A DNA stretch of 64,000 nt from Nipponacmea schrenckii (taxonomy: Eukaryota; Mollusca; Gastropoda; Lottiidae): positions 34,826,067 through 34,890,066 of the forward strand of contig CM060201.1 of the NCBI GenBank assembly GCA_030562195.1. Reading direction: 5' to 3'. Every line of letters begins with the position of its first letter. The first letter of the stretch is position 1. The translations under genes and the position numbers were made by a program. The notes beneath the pieces were generated by a model. The model was not told the DNA's origin. It did no database searches and saw nothing but the letters and a program-made list of their open reading frames with translations. Of the stretch, positions 47,171 to 59,757 are shown one piece after another.

Positions 47171-49490
47171 AATACCATTACTATAATATATAACATCTAT
47201 CATACAATAGTTAGACTGAAATAAACTATTACTATAATATAAAAGCATCTATAATACAATAGTTAGACTGAAATAAACAATTACTATAATATATAGCATC
47301 TATAATAAAAATAGTTAGACTGAAATAAACAATTACTATAATATATAGCATCTATAATACAAAAGTTAGACTGAAATAAACCATTACTATAATATACAAC
47401 ATCTATCATACAATAGTTAGACTGAAATAAACAATTACTATAATATATAGCATCTATAATACAATAGTAAGACTGAAATAAACAATTACTATAATATATA
47501 GCATCTATAATACAAAAGTTAGACTGAAATAAACTATTACTATAATATAAAAGCATCTATAATAAAAATAGTTAGACTGAAATAAACCATTACTATAATA
47601 TACAACATCTATCATACAATAGTTAGACTGAAATAAACAATTACTAAAATATATAGCATCTATAATACAATAGTAAGACTGAAATAAACAATTACTATAA
47701 TATAAAAGCATCTATAATAAAAATATTTAAAGCCCTGAAATAAACCATTACTATAATATATAACATCTATAATACAATAGTTCGACTGAAATAAACCATT
47801 ACTATAATATATAACATCTATAATACAATGGTTAGACTGAAATAAACTATTACTATAATATATAACATCTATAATACAATAGTTAGACTGAAATAAACTA
47901 TTACTATAGTATGTAACATCTATCATACAATAGTTAGACTGAAATAAACCATTACTATAATATATAGCATCTATAATATAAAAGTTAGACTGAAATAAAC
48001 TATTACTATAATATATAGCATCTATAATACAATAGTTAGACTGAAATAAACTATTACTATAATATATAACATCTATAATACAATAGTTAGACTGAAATAT
48101 ACAATTAGACTGAAATATACAATTACTATAATATATAACATCTATAATACAATAGTTAGACTGAAATAAACCATTACTATAATATATAACATCTATAATA
48201 CTATAGTTAGACTGAAATAAACCATTACTATACTATATAACATCTATAATACAATAGTTAGACTGAAATATACAATTACTATAATATATAACATCTATAA
48301 TACAATGGTCAGGCTGAAATAAACAATTACTATAAAATATAGCATCTATAATACAATAGTTAGACTGAAATAAACAATTACTATAATATAAAACATCTAT
48401 AATACAATAGTTAGACTGAAATAAATCGTTACTATAATATATAACATCTATAATACAATAGTTAGTCTGAAATAAACTATTACTATAATATATAGCCCGA
48501 TAATACAATAGTTAGACTGAAATAAACAATTACTATAATATATAACATCTATAATACAATAGTTAGACTGAAATAACCCATTACTATAATATATAACATC
48601 TATAATACAATAGTTAGACTGAAATAAACCATTACTATAATATATAACATCTATAATACAATAGTTAGTCTGAAATAAACCTTTAAAAAAAACTTATAAA
48701 AAATATTAAAAACCTTTCTATAAAAAACAAAAAAAGTTAGTCTTAAATAAACCATTACTATAATATATAACATCTATAATACAATAGTTAGACTGAAATA
48801 AACAATTACTATAATATATAGCATCTATAATACAATAGTTAGACTGAAATAAACCATTACTATAATATATAACATCTATAATACAATAGTAAGCCATGAA
48901 ATAAACCATTGCTATAATATATAACATCTATTATACAATAGTTAGACTGAAATAAACCATAACTATAATATATAACATCTATAATACAATAGTTAGTCTG
49001 AAATAAACCATAACTATTATATATAACATCTATAATTCAATAGTTAAACTGAAATAAACCATAACTATAATATATAATATCTATAATGCAATAGTTAGAC
49101 TGAAATAAATTATTACTATAATATATAACATCTATTATACAATAGTTAGACTGAAATAAACCATAACTATAATATATAGCATCTATAATACAATAGTTAG
49201 ACTGAAATAAACCATTACTATAATATATAACATCTATTATACAATAGTTAGACTGAAATAAACCATAACTATAATATATAGCATCTATAATACAATAGTT
49301 AGACTGAAATAAACCATTACTATAATATATAATATCTATAATACAATAGTTAGACTGAAATAAACCATCACTATAATATATAGCATCTATAATACGATAG
49401 TAAGACTGAAATAAACCATAACTATAATATATGGCATCTATAATATAATAGTAAGCCTGAAATAAACCATCACTATAATATATTACATCT
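47150..49490. repeat. 51-bp minisatellite in gene B intron, about 45 units
   Basis: The unit and frame are the same as in gene A (SNYCIIDVIYYSNG plus LFQ on minus). The unit at about 48301-48326 carries the 'tacaatggtcaggctgaaat' variant that otherwise marks the true exon start in gene A. Up to five consecutive units stay open in the exon frame. A noisy stretch at 48683-48735 interrupts it. The right end adjoins the GTAAGA donor at 49493, so the intron is almost entirely array. Confidence 0.93.
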
Positions 49491-49493
49491 TAC

Positions 49494-52192
49494 CGAAGCG
49501 ATGCAGATCATTTGATTCGAGTTATCTATACTACAGTTCATACATTCTGTGTTATATATGATAAAATTTAACTGTTGGCTGTAGTTCTGACCATTATTAG
49601 ATACCGACACTTTATAACCTGTCACAGTTTCATCAATAACTGGTACATCTACTGATCTTCTTCTACGTTTTCTAGATGGTAATTTACATGTTACTTCTCC
49701 AATACTCTCAAATACTGCTGTTATTATTTCTCTTTCTTTACTGAATGTAACTTGGCCATTCTTTATCTGGAATGTTTTAATAGGCGTAGCTCGAATACAA
49801 GCCGTTTAGACTGCCATATAGTTTTTTCCAAGTTAATCAGTCAATTGGGCACATTTTAAGCTTAAGACAACTAGACACTGTACTTTAGGCACATGTTCAT
49901 TTTGTCACAGTTCATAGAACAACAGGTTTTTAAGGCACATTTTAAATTAGGCACCAATTCGATTAGCAACGCTCTATGTGGGCGCTCTTATATTGTCGAT
50001 CCCCCTGGAATATTAATTACCTCAAATGGTAAAAGTTTTTCACTTGGTCTTGTCATGATCTACAAATCTTCCACCAAAAACAGCCACTTCCTTACAATCG
50101 TCTTCTGATAAATCACAATGTCCATCAGCTTCTAGATTGTGGGCTAATGGTGGTTTATTGAGAGATACTGAACAGTCTGATCCAATATACCCAGTGTTAC
50201 AGATACATTTACCTGGAATAACAGAATATGAAAGCATCAGTTGCATTGAAAAATTTCCATCATCAGTTCACAATCTTATCATCTCAATACAAACTGTTGA
50301 AAAGGCCCTTTAGATTTCATGCAGGCTTACCGTCTTCACAAAGTCCCTGATCAGAACATTCCCCAGGACAAGTAACTTCTTCCACCATCTCCAGAATAGT
50401 TTTTCCGTTTTCCACCTTTTCTTCTCTTAAAGTCCCATTCATTCTGGCTTCACGTATGCATTGAGAACTCACAGAAGATATAGAGGAGAGAGCAAACTCA
50501 TCAGTTCCACTTAGCTAGAATATAAATAAATTGTAGATGATTAGATACATGTTATCTTCTCTTCAGCATTTCTACTATGTTTCACTTAACTCGTAAATCT
50601 GCCTTTGGGACATGATGTGTATCGTGCCATCGTGCCATAAGGGTTGAAATATGCTGGCCATATAGACCACATGTCGTCCGAATAATGCTAGCTTTTAGTA
50701 GGAGTTAGTTCAACTTTGTAATTCCCTATTGTGAGAAGTTTCGGTTTGAGTGTCGGTCCACAATTGGCTTCTGAACGCGATAGAGATTTGAATGAAATGT
50801 GTTTATATCTTTATATTAAAATAAACAAATTCTTATGGATTACAGTAACTAATTTATTTGAGCGACGTTTCAACCAGAGTACTCTGGTCATTATCAAGCT
50901 AAGAAACATAGCTAGTAATTGTAATCCATAATAATCGGTTTGTTTGATTCAAAACCTTAACTAAATGCCACTTAAAGATTATCATTTATATTGACGATAT
51001 TTTGGACATGTAAATATTGCGGATTTTCAGATGAATTGTTTTTGAGTTGTCATTGTCATTCACTTATACAACATCAAAATTAGCCTGTGAACGCGATAGA
51101 GACTACAGTTTTCATCGGATTTTTAATAAAACTTGATCATGCATATTGATGAGATCTTGGTAAAGTTTGAATTTACTGATTTTTCGATAAAAGTTGTCGA
51201 GTGACATTTGATTTGATCGTTCATGTTATTGTTCAAGATCGAAATTGACGATTTTTCGACAACCAGTTATTACCCTAGTTAGTTAAGAACACTATAGAGA
51301 CTGCAGTTTGGTTTTATCATTCATATTGATGAGATCTTGGTCAAGTTCGAATTTCACAATATGATCTGGTTTTTATATGTCTACAGCATCATGTCTGTCC
51401 CTTCACAGTTTTCTTTTGAACTCAATAGAGGTTAAAGATTTTGTCACATTTTCATAAAATGTGTTACAACATATTAACAAGATCTTGCGAAGGTTGAATT
51501 TTGGGTTTTGTTCCACAATTATTTAACCCTGAGAAATAGGCAAATGTTAATAATAATACAGGTTGTAGACAAATAAATATACATGTGGAGTTGTTGTACT
51601 AGGTGTACCAACGATAATTCTCATGAGTTTATCATGCTTGACAACTGCGATAGAGTTTTTTTTTTTTAACGAATTGTAATTACATTTTGTGTGTAAAGTA
51701 TTATCCAAAAGATTTTGGGCTAGGCCCAAATTGTGGTTCATTCTGACAAATTTTTTTATAACGTAGTTTAAACCCGTGTTAAAAAAGATAAATATACTTT
51801 TATAACCATTTGTTTGATTTTTAATAGTTTTCAACTTCTGGTAATAAGGAACTTTTTCACAAAGTTTCATCATATTCCGCCAAGAATGGTACTTTTACGA
51901 GCAATATACATTTAATGTGTTTTTAAGAAGAAGGTCAATTACTCAGATTTAAGATGTTTCGATATTTGATAGAGTTCAGTCTCTGGTTTACAGATATTCA
52001 GAAAATGTTTATTTTAAATTTAAAGATATAGATACACATCCCTTGTATATCGCTGATACATGTTTCTATTGTCTCTTCTATATTAATACCTCTAATACCC
52101 TCACATCTCTTAATAACCATAGAATTATTAAACAGACCAGAACAATATTCACTAGCACTGTTTATAGTCCATCCATTCTTCCAACTTACATC
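49494..52192 (-). pseudogene. Gene B exons from post-VWD region to the RKRRRRS exon, with two lesions
   Basis: 52043-52192 (DVSWKNGWTINSASEYC...) ends CAA|GG where gene A has CAG|GT, so its donor is lost. 50331-50514 (LSGTDEFALSS..., VTCPGECSDQG) is intact. 50021-50212 matches the EGF exon (GKCICNTGYIGSDCSV...) but after FVDHDKTK reads TGA and is one base longer (192 against 191). 49494-49766 (273 nt, with RKRRRRSVDVP) is intact, and its GTAAGA donor touches the 51-bp array directly. Confidence 0.78.
50834..50930 (-). ncRNA. Second-family hammerhead-like foldback, solo
   Basis: On minus: TATGGATTACA...TTAGC, TTGATAA, TG, helix II ACCAGAGT/ACTCTGGT, T, GAAAC, GTC, GCT...TGTAATCCATA. It has the same layout as the Penelope motifs: helix I AGC/GCT plus a distal TATGGATTACA/TGTAATCCATA helix, and cleavage expected after GTC. 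The CUGAUGA box is changed to UUGAUAA, so activity is doubtful. It lies in an intron of gene B and no coding relic is beside it. Confidence 0.5.
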
Positions 52193-52464
52193 CTACAAAA
52201 AACGATAAATTTAAGAATAGGTATAATATAATGACCCTTGGGTCAGGTCTTCTGTTAATTAAATGTGATAATTCAACTCAAATGATGTGTCTTAAATGTG
52301 TCTAGGAATTTTCAGAAATATTTGAAACATGGCGTGTAGCATTGAATGAGATAATACAAATATACAGATATACTTTATCATTTTTAGTTTGAGCTAGGGA
52401 GCTTCTCAAAGAAAAGAATTGTAACGTATTTCGTCTTCAGTCGAAAAAACCGTAAAAATTTTAA

Positions 52465-52722
52465 TCGTTCAGTCGAAAACGTATTGTAATCGTTCAGTCG
52501 AAAACGTATTGTAATCGTTCAGTCGAAAACGTATTGAAATCGTTCAGTCGAAAACGTATTGTAATCGTTCAGTCGAAAACGTATTGTAATCGTTCAGTCG
52601 AAAACGTATTGTAATCGTTCAGTCGAAAACGTATTGTAATCGTTCAGTCGAAAACGTATTGTAATCGTTCAGTCGAAAACGGATTGTAATCGATTTAGTC
52701 GAAAACGTATTGTAATCGTAAT
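52465..52722. repeat. 25-bp tandem repeat, about 10 units
   Basis: The unit is 'cgttcagtcgaaaacgtatt' plus 'gtaat', nearly identical throughout; the last units drift (ggatt, tttagtcg). It derives from the edge of the repeat family that ends at about 4350-4440 (inverted there as single copy). Confidence 0.93.
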
Positions 52723-54970
52723 GATTATACATGTATTTTGTTTTTCTTTTTTCGGATTCGCGGACGAGTTTGCAGACGAACTGGTAATAGGTACAGACAT
52801 TTTGACTTCATAGGTGACCTTAGAATAATTGCTATTATCAAATAAGATAAAACCGGAAGTTCTAACTTAGGCCGGGAGTGAGAATCAGAAATTCAAGGTT
52901 TTTTTCTTTGGCGCTTGAAAGTTTAATTTCGGTTTGATTTCCATCAGATTTTCATATTTAAAAACTTCAATATATTTTTCAACTTAAAATTATAGATTTT
53001 ATGTTATTCGGTTAAATTCTGTATCCACGATTTACAATTTAAAAAATATTCTAATCGTGATTTCTCGAATGATATAAGATAGCTTTCCAGGCAAGGTAAT
53101 ATACGCCGACACATCAGAATTGTTAAATCATTTTTTCCTTTGATAGATAGTATCTATATATACCAAAAAAAAAAAACCTGCTAAGTCGTCAAATGTGTAC
53201 TTGAACGCGGTCTTGTCAAATCCAAAGCTCACGCAAAGTTTCATTAAATTCATTGAAAAATGTAGCTTCCTTTCGTCCTACAACAACATGTTGACGAGGT
53301 TTTACTTAGTCAAGGGCAATAAATCAAAAACTGATCATCAAAATTGTCAAATTCAAACTTGACCGCCGCCTTTATCAATTCCAATATTCAAACCAAGTTT
53401 CATTAAAATCAATCGAAAATTGTAGCTTCTATTGCACCCACAGTAAAAGTTTGACGTGATTTTACCACGTCAAGGGCAATAACTCGAGAACAGTTTTTGA
53501 AAAATCATCAAATTCAAACTTGACTGCCGTCTTATAAATTCCAATGCTCAAACTAAGATTCATCAAAATCCATTGAAAATTCTAGTCTTTATTGCACCCA
53601 TAATAAAATTTTGACGCAATTTTACTAAATCAAGTGCAATAACTCAAAAACCGTTTATTGCAAAATCGTCAACTTCAAAGTTTCAGCAAAACCCATTGAA
53701 AATTGTTGCTCCTATTGCATCCACAATAACATTTTGACGCGATTTACCCAGTCAAGGGCAATAGCTCTCAAACCGTTTATTAAAAAATGGTCAAATTCAA
53801 ACCTGATCGACGTCTTATCAATCCAAATGTTCATGCTAAGTTTCTTCAAAATCCATTGAAAACTGTAGCTTCTATTGCACCCACAATCAAAGTTTAACCG
53901 AATTTACTAAGTAGAGGGCAATAATTCAAAAAGCGTTCATCGAAAAAGCGTCAATTCGAAGTTCACCACCGGCTTATCAATTATAACACTCACACAAAGT
54001 TTCATCAAAATTCATAGAAAATTGTAGCTTTTACCGTGTCTACAACAAATATAAAGACAGGGGCAATAACTCAAAAAAAAAACGTTCTTTGAAAAATCAT
54101 AAAAATCGAACTTGATCGCCGTCTTATCAATTCTAATGCTCACACCAAATTTTATTTAAATCAATTGAAAACGGTAGCTTCTATTGTGTCTACAACAAAT
54201 GTTGGCGGACGGACCGACGGACAGTGGCGACGACAATATACGTCCACATATTAATGTGGGCGTATAAAAAGGCACAAATTTAAAACTTCATCAGTTTATT
54301 AGCGATACAAATCCAGTTTTAACAAAATTTAGAAAAATGTTTTCAACTTCCGGTTGGGCCTCTAATGACCTCAAAAGTGAAAACTGTTTTATAAATTACT
54401 CGTCAATAGTAATCGATTTAACCTAAATGATTAGCTCAAGCTGCCATATTGGCCGCCATTTGAATTTGGGTTACAATTCTTCAAGTATTAATTCAGGCAC
54501 TGTTGACGGTTTTCGATGAAATTTAGCACATGGATACATTGGATTATTGGCTACCTTTCTATGCAGACCGATTTTTGAATTTCGATTTCGATTTTTTTCT
54601 ATTTCCGGTAAAAAATAATCCAATAATCGCCAAAAGTTTAAAGGCCCATATCTCATGACCCCGACCTTGTGACCTGAACAAAAGTTGTTCTATCAAATGA
54701 TATATTGATGTTTGTTGTACATTGTTTACTACCGAGGTATTCTCATTTGAAAATTACGATTTTGAACTTTAAAGAGCTCTGTCACCTGACCTAATTTACA
54801 TACGTCACAAACTCTTCTTTATACTAATTATGCTTAATCTATTCTTTAAAAAGATATATAACAATATATATTTGAATCAAAATTTAGCTTTCTTCAAAAT
54901 TTGAATTTTTTTTCTTTATTCTATGGTGACTGTGCGTGTTTAAAGTTAAAGTGTAGTTTGACTTCAAGGT
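52722..54970. repeat. Composite interspersed repeat with a nested molluscan element (53080-54270)
   Basis: The outer parts (52722-53079 and 54271-54970) match blocks of the 1.3-4.4 kb repeat. The inner part starts 'ccaggcaaggtaatatacgc' and ends 'gacgacaatatacg' then 'aatgtgggcgtataaaaa', the same ends as the 21.5-23.2 kb element. It contains six or more diverged blocks of about 140 bp with 'gggcaataactcaaaaa' and 'catcaaaatccattgaaaat'. Confidence 0.75.
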
Positions 54971-56265
54971 AACTTTTACGAACAGGTTTATAATGTATAA
55001 ATTGACTGCTATAAATTGATTTATGGAACGTTGCACCTCAACAAAAATTTTATATAATTGGTTAATTGGAGTTAAAGTTATTATATAACCATGTTTGATA
55101 ATTTAACAAGGGGTAAAAAGTAATGTGTAACAGGTCAATTGCAGGTGTTAATTCTTCACTTTTAATGGAGGTCATAAACATAAGTTTAAGTTGAAAAACA
55201 AAACTGACATTAGAATTTCCACACCAATAAAAGGGAGATTTTTAATTCAGCATTGTAAGCAATTCTATTTTTTTTTTTGCTTTTTTTTTTTAAGAAGCTC
55301 GGTAGCTCACAGTATAAAATGATAAAGAATATCTGTTCTGACCATAGATCTTTAAATGTAACGATTTACCCCGGATTTCCTTTTTCATTTCTTTGTCAAA
55401 AGATTTATCGGGTGGAATTTAACATAATTAAAATTTTGAAAATGAAAAAAAAATTATAGAGATAAAAATTGTCATAAATAAAGTGCAATTTTTTCAACAA
55501 GTTAACAATAAAATCAAACTAGATGCTGCATGTCATATAATACTTCAAACCTCAAGCGAAATGCAAACGATTGAAAAATTTCACAGTTTGCGTTAATACT
55601 AAAAGCGAGTGAACACCGGCTGAATGGTATTGAAGTACAAAAGGACCTTAAATATATGGGGCAAAATGTCCTCGTTCAAGCATAGTGCTGCACTCAGCAC
55701 TTATTAAGTATTAATTTTCAAATCACTGAAATATCTGTACATTGTATCTTAACGATAACCAGTGATTGTTTTACATAAGGGTACATATTTTTGTAAAATA
55801 AGAGAAGCATCATTATCTATGTATGACGTGTGATGCATTGTGACTTTCGATGTATATTAATTAAGAATCTTCCAAATTAACATTTAAGATATTAGACGAT
55901 AGAATAAAAAAAAAACCATGGGATTTGCAACTAAGAAAAGACCTTGCTTCGAGTCGTTATTGTTGAACATATGTTGAAACATCACAGAGATTTTCCGCCA
56001 TAGGTTTATAAGATTATATATTTTTGCTTAGCTAAAATCATTTCCGAAAATTGTGATTTAAATGTATCGAGATCAGATATAATTAGTCCAACAATTAATA
56101 AGTTCGAGAAGTTCAAATCCCTGTTAATAGAGCACATATAAAACAAAAACGTTCCAAATTCATTCCAAACAATGATTAAAATGCCCTCTCTAATGCTCAA
56201 TATTTCAAGACATCGGCATTATTCCAACTAAATATGTATAGGTCTGATAATAAACATCTACATAC

Positions 56266-56548
56266 CCGCCTGAGTCGTCGGTGATGTAATAATATTCGAG
56301 GTTTTAAACCACGAGGAAGCGATCTTTTCTTTCGTAAAGGATTGATACATCGTTTTTTATGGAACAAGGTATAACCTGTGTCTAAAGAACAGGTTGTCGC
56401 TCCTGGTACCGTAGTACAGTTAAGTGATTTCTCTATTTTATCACCCAATTTTTCATCACATCTGCAATGTTGAAATCCGCCAGCAAATGTCCATTTCGGC
56501 AGGTTTATCCAGTTGTCTGGGACAAACATGTTCTCAATTTGCGGGACC
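56266..56548 (-). CDS. Gene B cysteine-rich exon with RKKRS site
   Basis: 283 nt, six fewer than gene A, phase 2 to 0. It encodes VPQIENMFVPDNWINLPKW, FQHCRCDEKL, NCTTVPGATTCS, FHKKRCINPLRKKRSLPRG and RRLRR. It is intact, with donor GTATGT. Confidence 0.82.
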
Positions 56549-57918
56549 CTGTAAATGATTCGTGTAGTTATTACAGCTTCGAAAATGGTTCTGTTTCGAC
56601 CCAACAATTTTAAATAAATATTAAAGTGAGCTATTGCAATTACATAATGTGCAAGAAATTTGTATCGAGTCTGTAGTGCTTACTAATATTTATTTTCCTT
56701 AATAAGAAGCAGCCTGAAAATGAAAAAAAAAAGAAATATTTTTGTAAATTATCGCTAATCAGTTCGCTATATTTTATACGTTTTTTATGATTTTGGTGTC
56801 AAAATAATGTGACTTTATATAAAATCTTCTGAGACGGGAATAAAGTTCTTTTTTTCAATTATCAATTTTCGTTCAAAATTCTATATCAAGTACCCAATGA
56901 GTTTAAAATGTTTAATGTAGAATGCCATGAACCTCAACTATTCATAGGTATGTTGAAATGAGTTAAACAATTTTAACTTCCGGTTTTATAGCCATTCGGA
57001 AACTAAGAGTTGTTTTACAAAAATTGTCAATGCCCATTTGATTATTCCTTCAACAACATGACAATAATTCATTAAAATATGTTATAAAAAATTCCAACTG
57101 TTTTATAACTTGCTAACAAACAATTATAATTGGGTGTGTGTTTGAAGTTTATATGTTACAATTTTCCAAAAAATACAAAACAATTTTTTGTGCGTTGGGA
57201 AATTACATAATCAGATTAATTTGTAATGTTTGGTTCACTGACCTGTGTGAAAATAAGAATTTTTGTTTAATTTAACAATTTATAATTTTTTATTAAACCA
57301 TCCAAGTCACATATTTTTGAATAGAGTAAATCAAGTCATTTTTATTATGAAATCCATATTGAAGGGAAATAAATACATAAGTGAGTGAGATTCTCATTCG
57401 AAAATTATAGCCTAAATTTTAAAAAATATGATTACAAATTATTGTCATATATATGAAAAAGAACCAAATTTGCATTGATAATCTGTAACACTCTGTGTGT
57501 ACGTTAGAGAATGTGATACAGTCGTCCAAAGTTGTCATACATGTCAATTTCGAGATGCCTATAAAACCGGAAATTAAAATTCACAACATACCCATTGATA
57601 GCTGAGGTCATTCTGCATGGACAATTTTAAGGTTAATCAACATCGACTTTTGAATTTTCAAAAAATTCAAACGTGAATAATAAAAATTAAATAGACGCCA
57701 AAATCATACAAATCGGATAAAATTTGGCGGATTTATTCAACTTTTGCTAAAATGTGCCACTCTGATGTAACGGCGCATGTATGACTTTTAATTTGTTCAA
57801 TGATTCAGTGATTCAAAATCGCCCTAGGGGATTTTGAGACACTGGAAGTACCCGTGCATAGAGAACCTGATAGGGAAATCTGAAATTAAAAAAATCTAAA
57901 AAAAACTGTTTTTTATAC

Positions 57919-59757
57919 ATCCAGGAGTTGAAATATGCCTCATTATATACTACAGTTGGTGGATCATCTGTTATATTACCACATAAACCAGATGTTTTAC
58001 CAATATCTCTCACTGATGGGTATATATATATATTTAACCAGTTGTGTCGAGAAGAGCTCAACATACACATTTCTATTTTTGTATCACTTGGTAAATATAT
58101 CTACAAAAAATAACCCATCCTATTAAAAACACTTTGAATATTTGTGAATAGTGTGAAATGGTTCATTTTCGTTATTTTTGGAAAGTAATGATAGCTTGAC
58201 AGTCCAATTCCAATTAAAATGATCATAATACGATTGAAAATTGCAGTTTCTTTTATGACAACTCGTCAAATTCGAACTTATCCAAGATATAAATGATCAC
58301 ACCAAATGCCATCTAAATCGGATCAAAACTGTATTCTCTTTATGAACAAAGTTTAACCCATTTAAACTTTTATAAGGGCAATAACTTAAAAACCATTCAT
58401 CGAAAAATCGCATATATATATATTATCACACTAAGTTTCATTTAAATCTGATCAAAATTGTGTTAGTGTTTCCAGGAATTGTCGGAACGACAAATATTTC
58501 TATATGGCTGTATAAAAGTCAAGTAATCTAAAAGATACTACCTACCTCAAAACGCGTTTCACCTATTTTTCTAACGTTAATAATATCAGCACCATCATCA
58601 CATAATATATAGTCAATATACCAGTATCCTAGGTCACAGCGGTTAATCATAAAGGCAGTTCTTCCTACTCTTACTACAACACCACAAACACAATATCCTG
58701 TTCGCCTTCCAGTACAGTCCGTTACTTGCACCTGGACCTATGGAATTAAATATAACTATACACAAAGACACCAAACCTAATTGAATAAACGTGTAATTCA
58801 GTGATGCACTCCTATATTGGATGTTCCAATCAATATTATTTTTTTAATAAAAAGCTAAAGAAACGTCGTCATTCGATCATTCGAATTGCAATATTTTGTA
58901 TCAAATGTCACCGGGGACAGATAAAGATACAATATGTGATTTACACAAAAAATATTAAAAATTTATCTTTTTAAAGTCAAAATAAAAAACAGCAAAATTT
59001 CGGCTCAGAATCTATAACATCTAAGCGAAACATGTTATAAGAATATTCAGTTTTAAAAGGATATTCGTTTAACAAGTCATACCTGAGACCTATGTCATAT
59101 TGAAAAGACATATACATGCATGTTAATAGAAAGATAAATACATGTATATTAGTTTGAGGTACATGCATGGAATTATGCGATTTTGGTTCAATTCATGGTG
59201 TCTCAGATCTAATTTATCACATTTATACATAGCTGACTTGAATTAAAGTTACCTCCACATTATCCATTTTTAATAAATAGAATGTATCAGCCAGCTGAAA
59301 TGTCCTGAAAAGAATCATAAACAATATAATAAGGCGTTATACGACATACGGTCATTTCGCAATTTAGGATTCAACAACTCGAAATAAAATTAATGTCTTA
59401 ATTTAAAAAAAGGTTTTACTTCCGTTATTTCGGTTCAAACTAACTTAATTTAGTCTGACTAAATTTTTAGATGGACATCGCTATACATGCAATGTTAATT
59501 GATCGAAGATGCAAGAGCTGGTTGCTCTCTCCCTAAAAAGATGACTTTTACAATTATATGTACATGAACATTTTCTGAATCAGAGTACATGTAGTCTAAT
59601 GATTCATTAAACTTTCCCTACAATTCAAACGTTTTTTGTAAGTAAAAATTATTATTTTTCACCTTTTATTATACCCATAGAAATCTGTTAAATACGGATC
59701 GCTTTCAAATGAGCAATGTTTGTTTTGAATGAGTGATGTATTTTTGGCTATATTGAT
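57919..59757 (-). CDS. Gene B VWD-domain exons
   Basis: 59663-59757 (NKHCSFESDPYLTDFYGYNK, a canonical VWD start), 59253-59304 (TFQLADTFYLLKMDNVE), 58546-58737 (VQVQVTDCTGRRTGYCVCGV..., YILCDDGADI) and 57919-58100 (HNWLNIYIYPSVRDIGKTSG then LCGNITDDPPT). All are open and phase-matched. The first two exons keep the cysteine and SDPY residues better than gene A does. The exon at 57919 uses a shifted donor (AT|GTATAA) that still keeps phase 2. Confidence 0.82.
58200..58530. repeat. Short molluscan repeat fragment
   Basis: 'tttataagggcaataactta', 'catcgaaaaatcgcatat', 'cacactaagtttcatttaaa' and 'ggctgtataaaag' match the same family. It is intronic in gene B. Confidence 0.55.

Larger units (their letters stand above)
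42918..59757 (-). pseudogene. Gene B: VWDE-like paralogue of gene A, damaged or mis-assembled
   Basis: Exons in transcription order: 59663-59757, 59253-59304, 58546-58737, 57919-58100, 56266-56548, 52043-52192, 50331-50514, 50021-50212, 49494-49766, a degraded Cys-module site near 47040-47166, a degraded stalk exon near 46691-46738, 46408-46464, 46235-46285, 44727-44774, 44141-44200, 43981-44028, 43415-43511 and 42918-43026. Domain order equals gene A and most exons are intact and close in sequence. Lesions: the donor after 52043 is GG rather than GT; exon 50021-50212 has one extra base and a TGA; the Cys-module exon has stops; one stalk exon lost its donor. Parts look like homopolymer errors, so pseudogene status is not certain. 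Exons before 59757 were not found. Confidence 0.75.

Noticed and set aside
47284..48927. Several open frames of the type MLLYYSNSLFQSN... on minus
   Set aside because: They are frames through the 51-bp minisatellite, not separate genes; noted instead as in-frame extensions of an exon.
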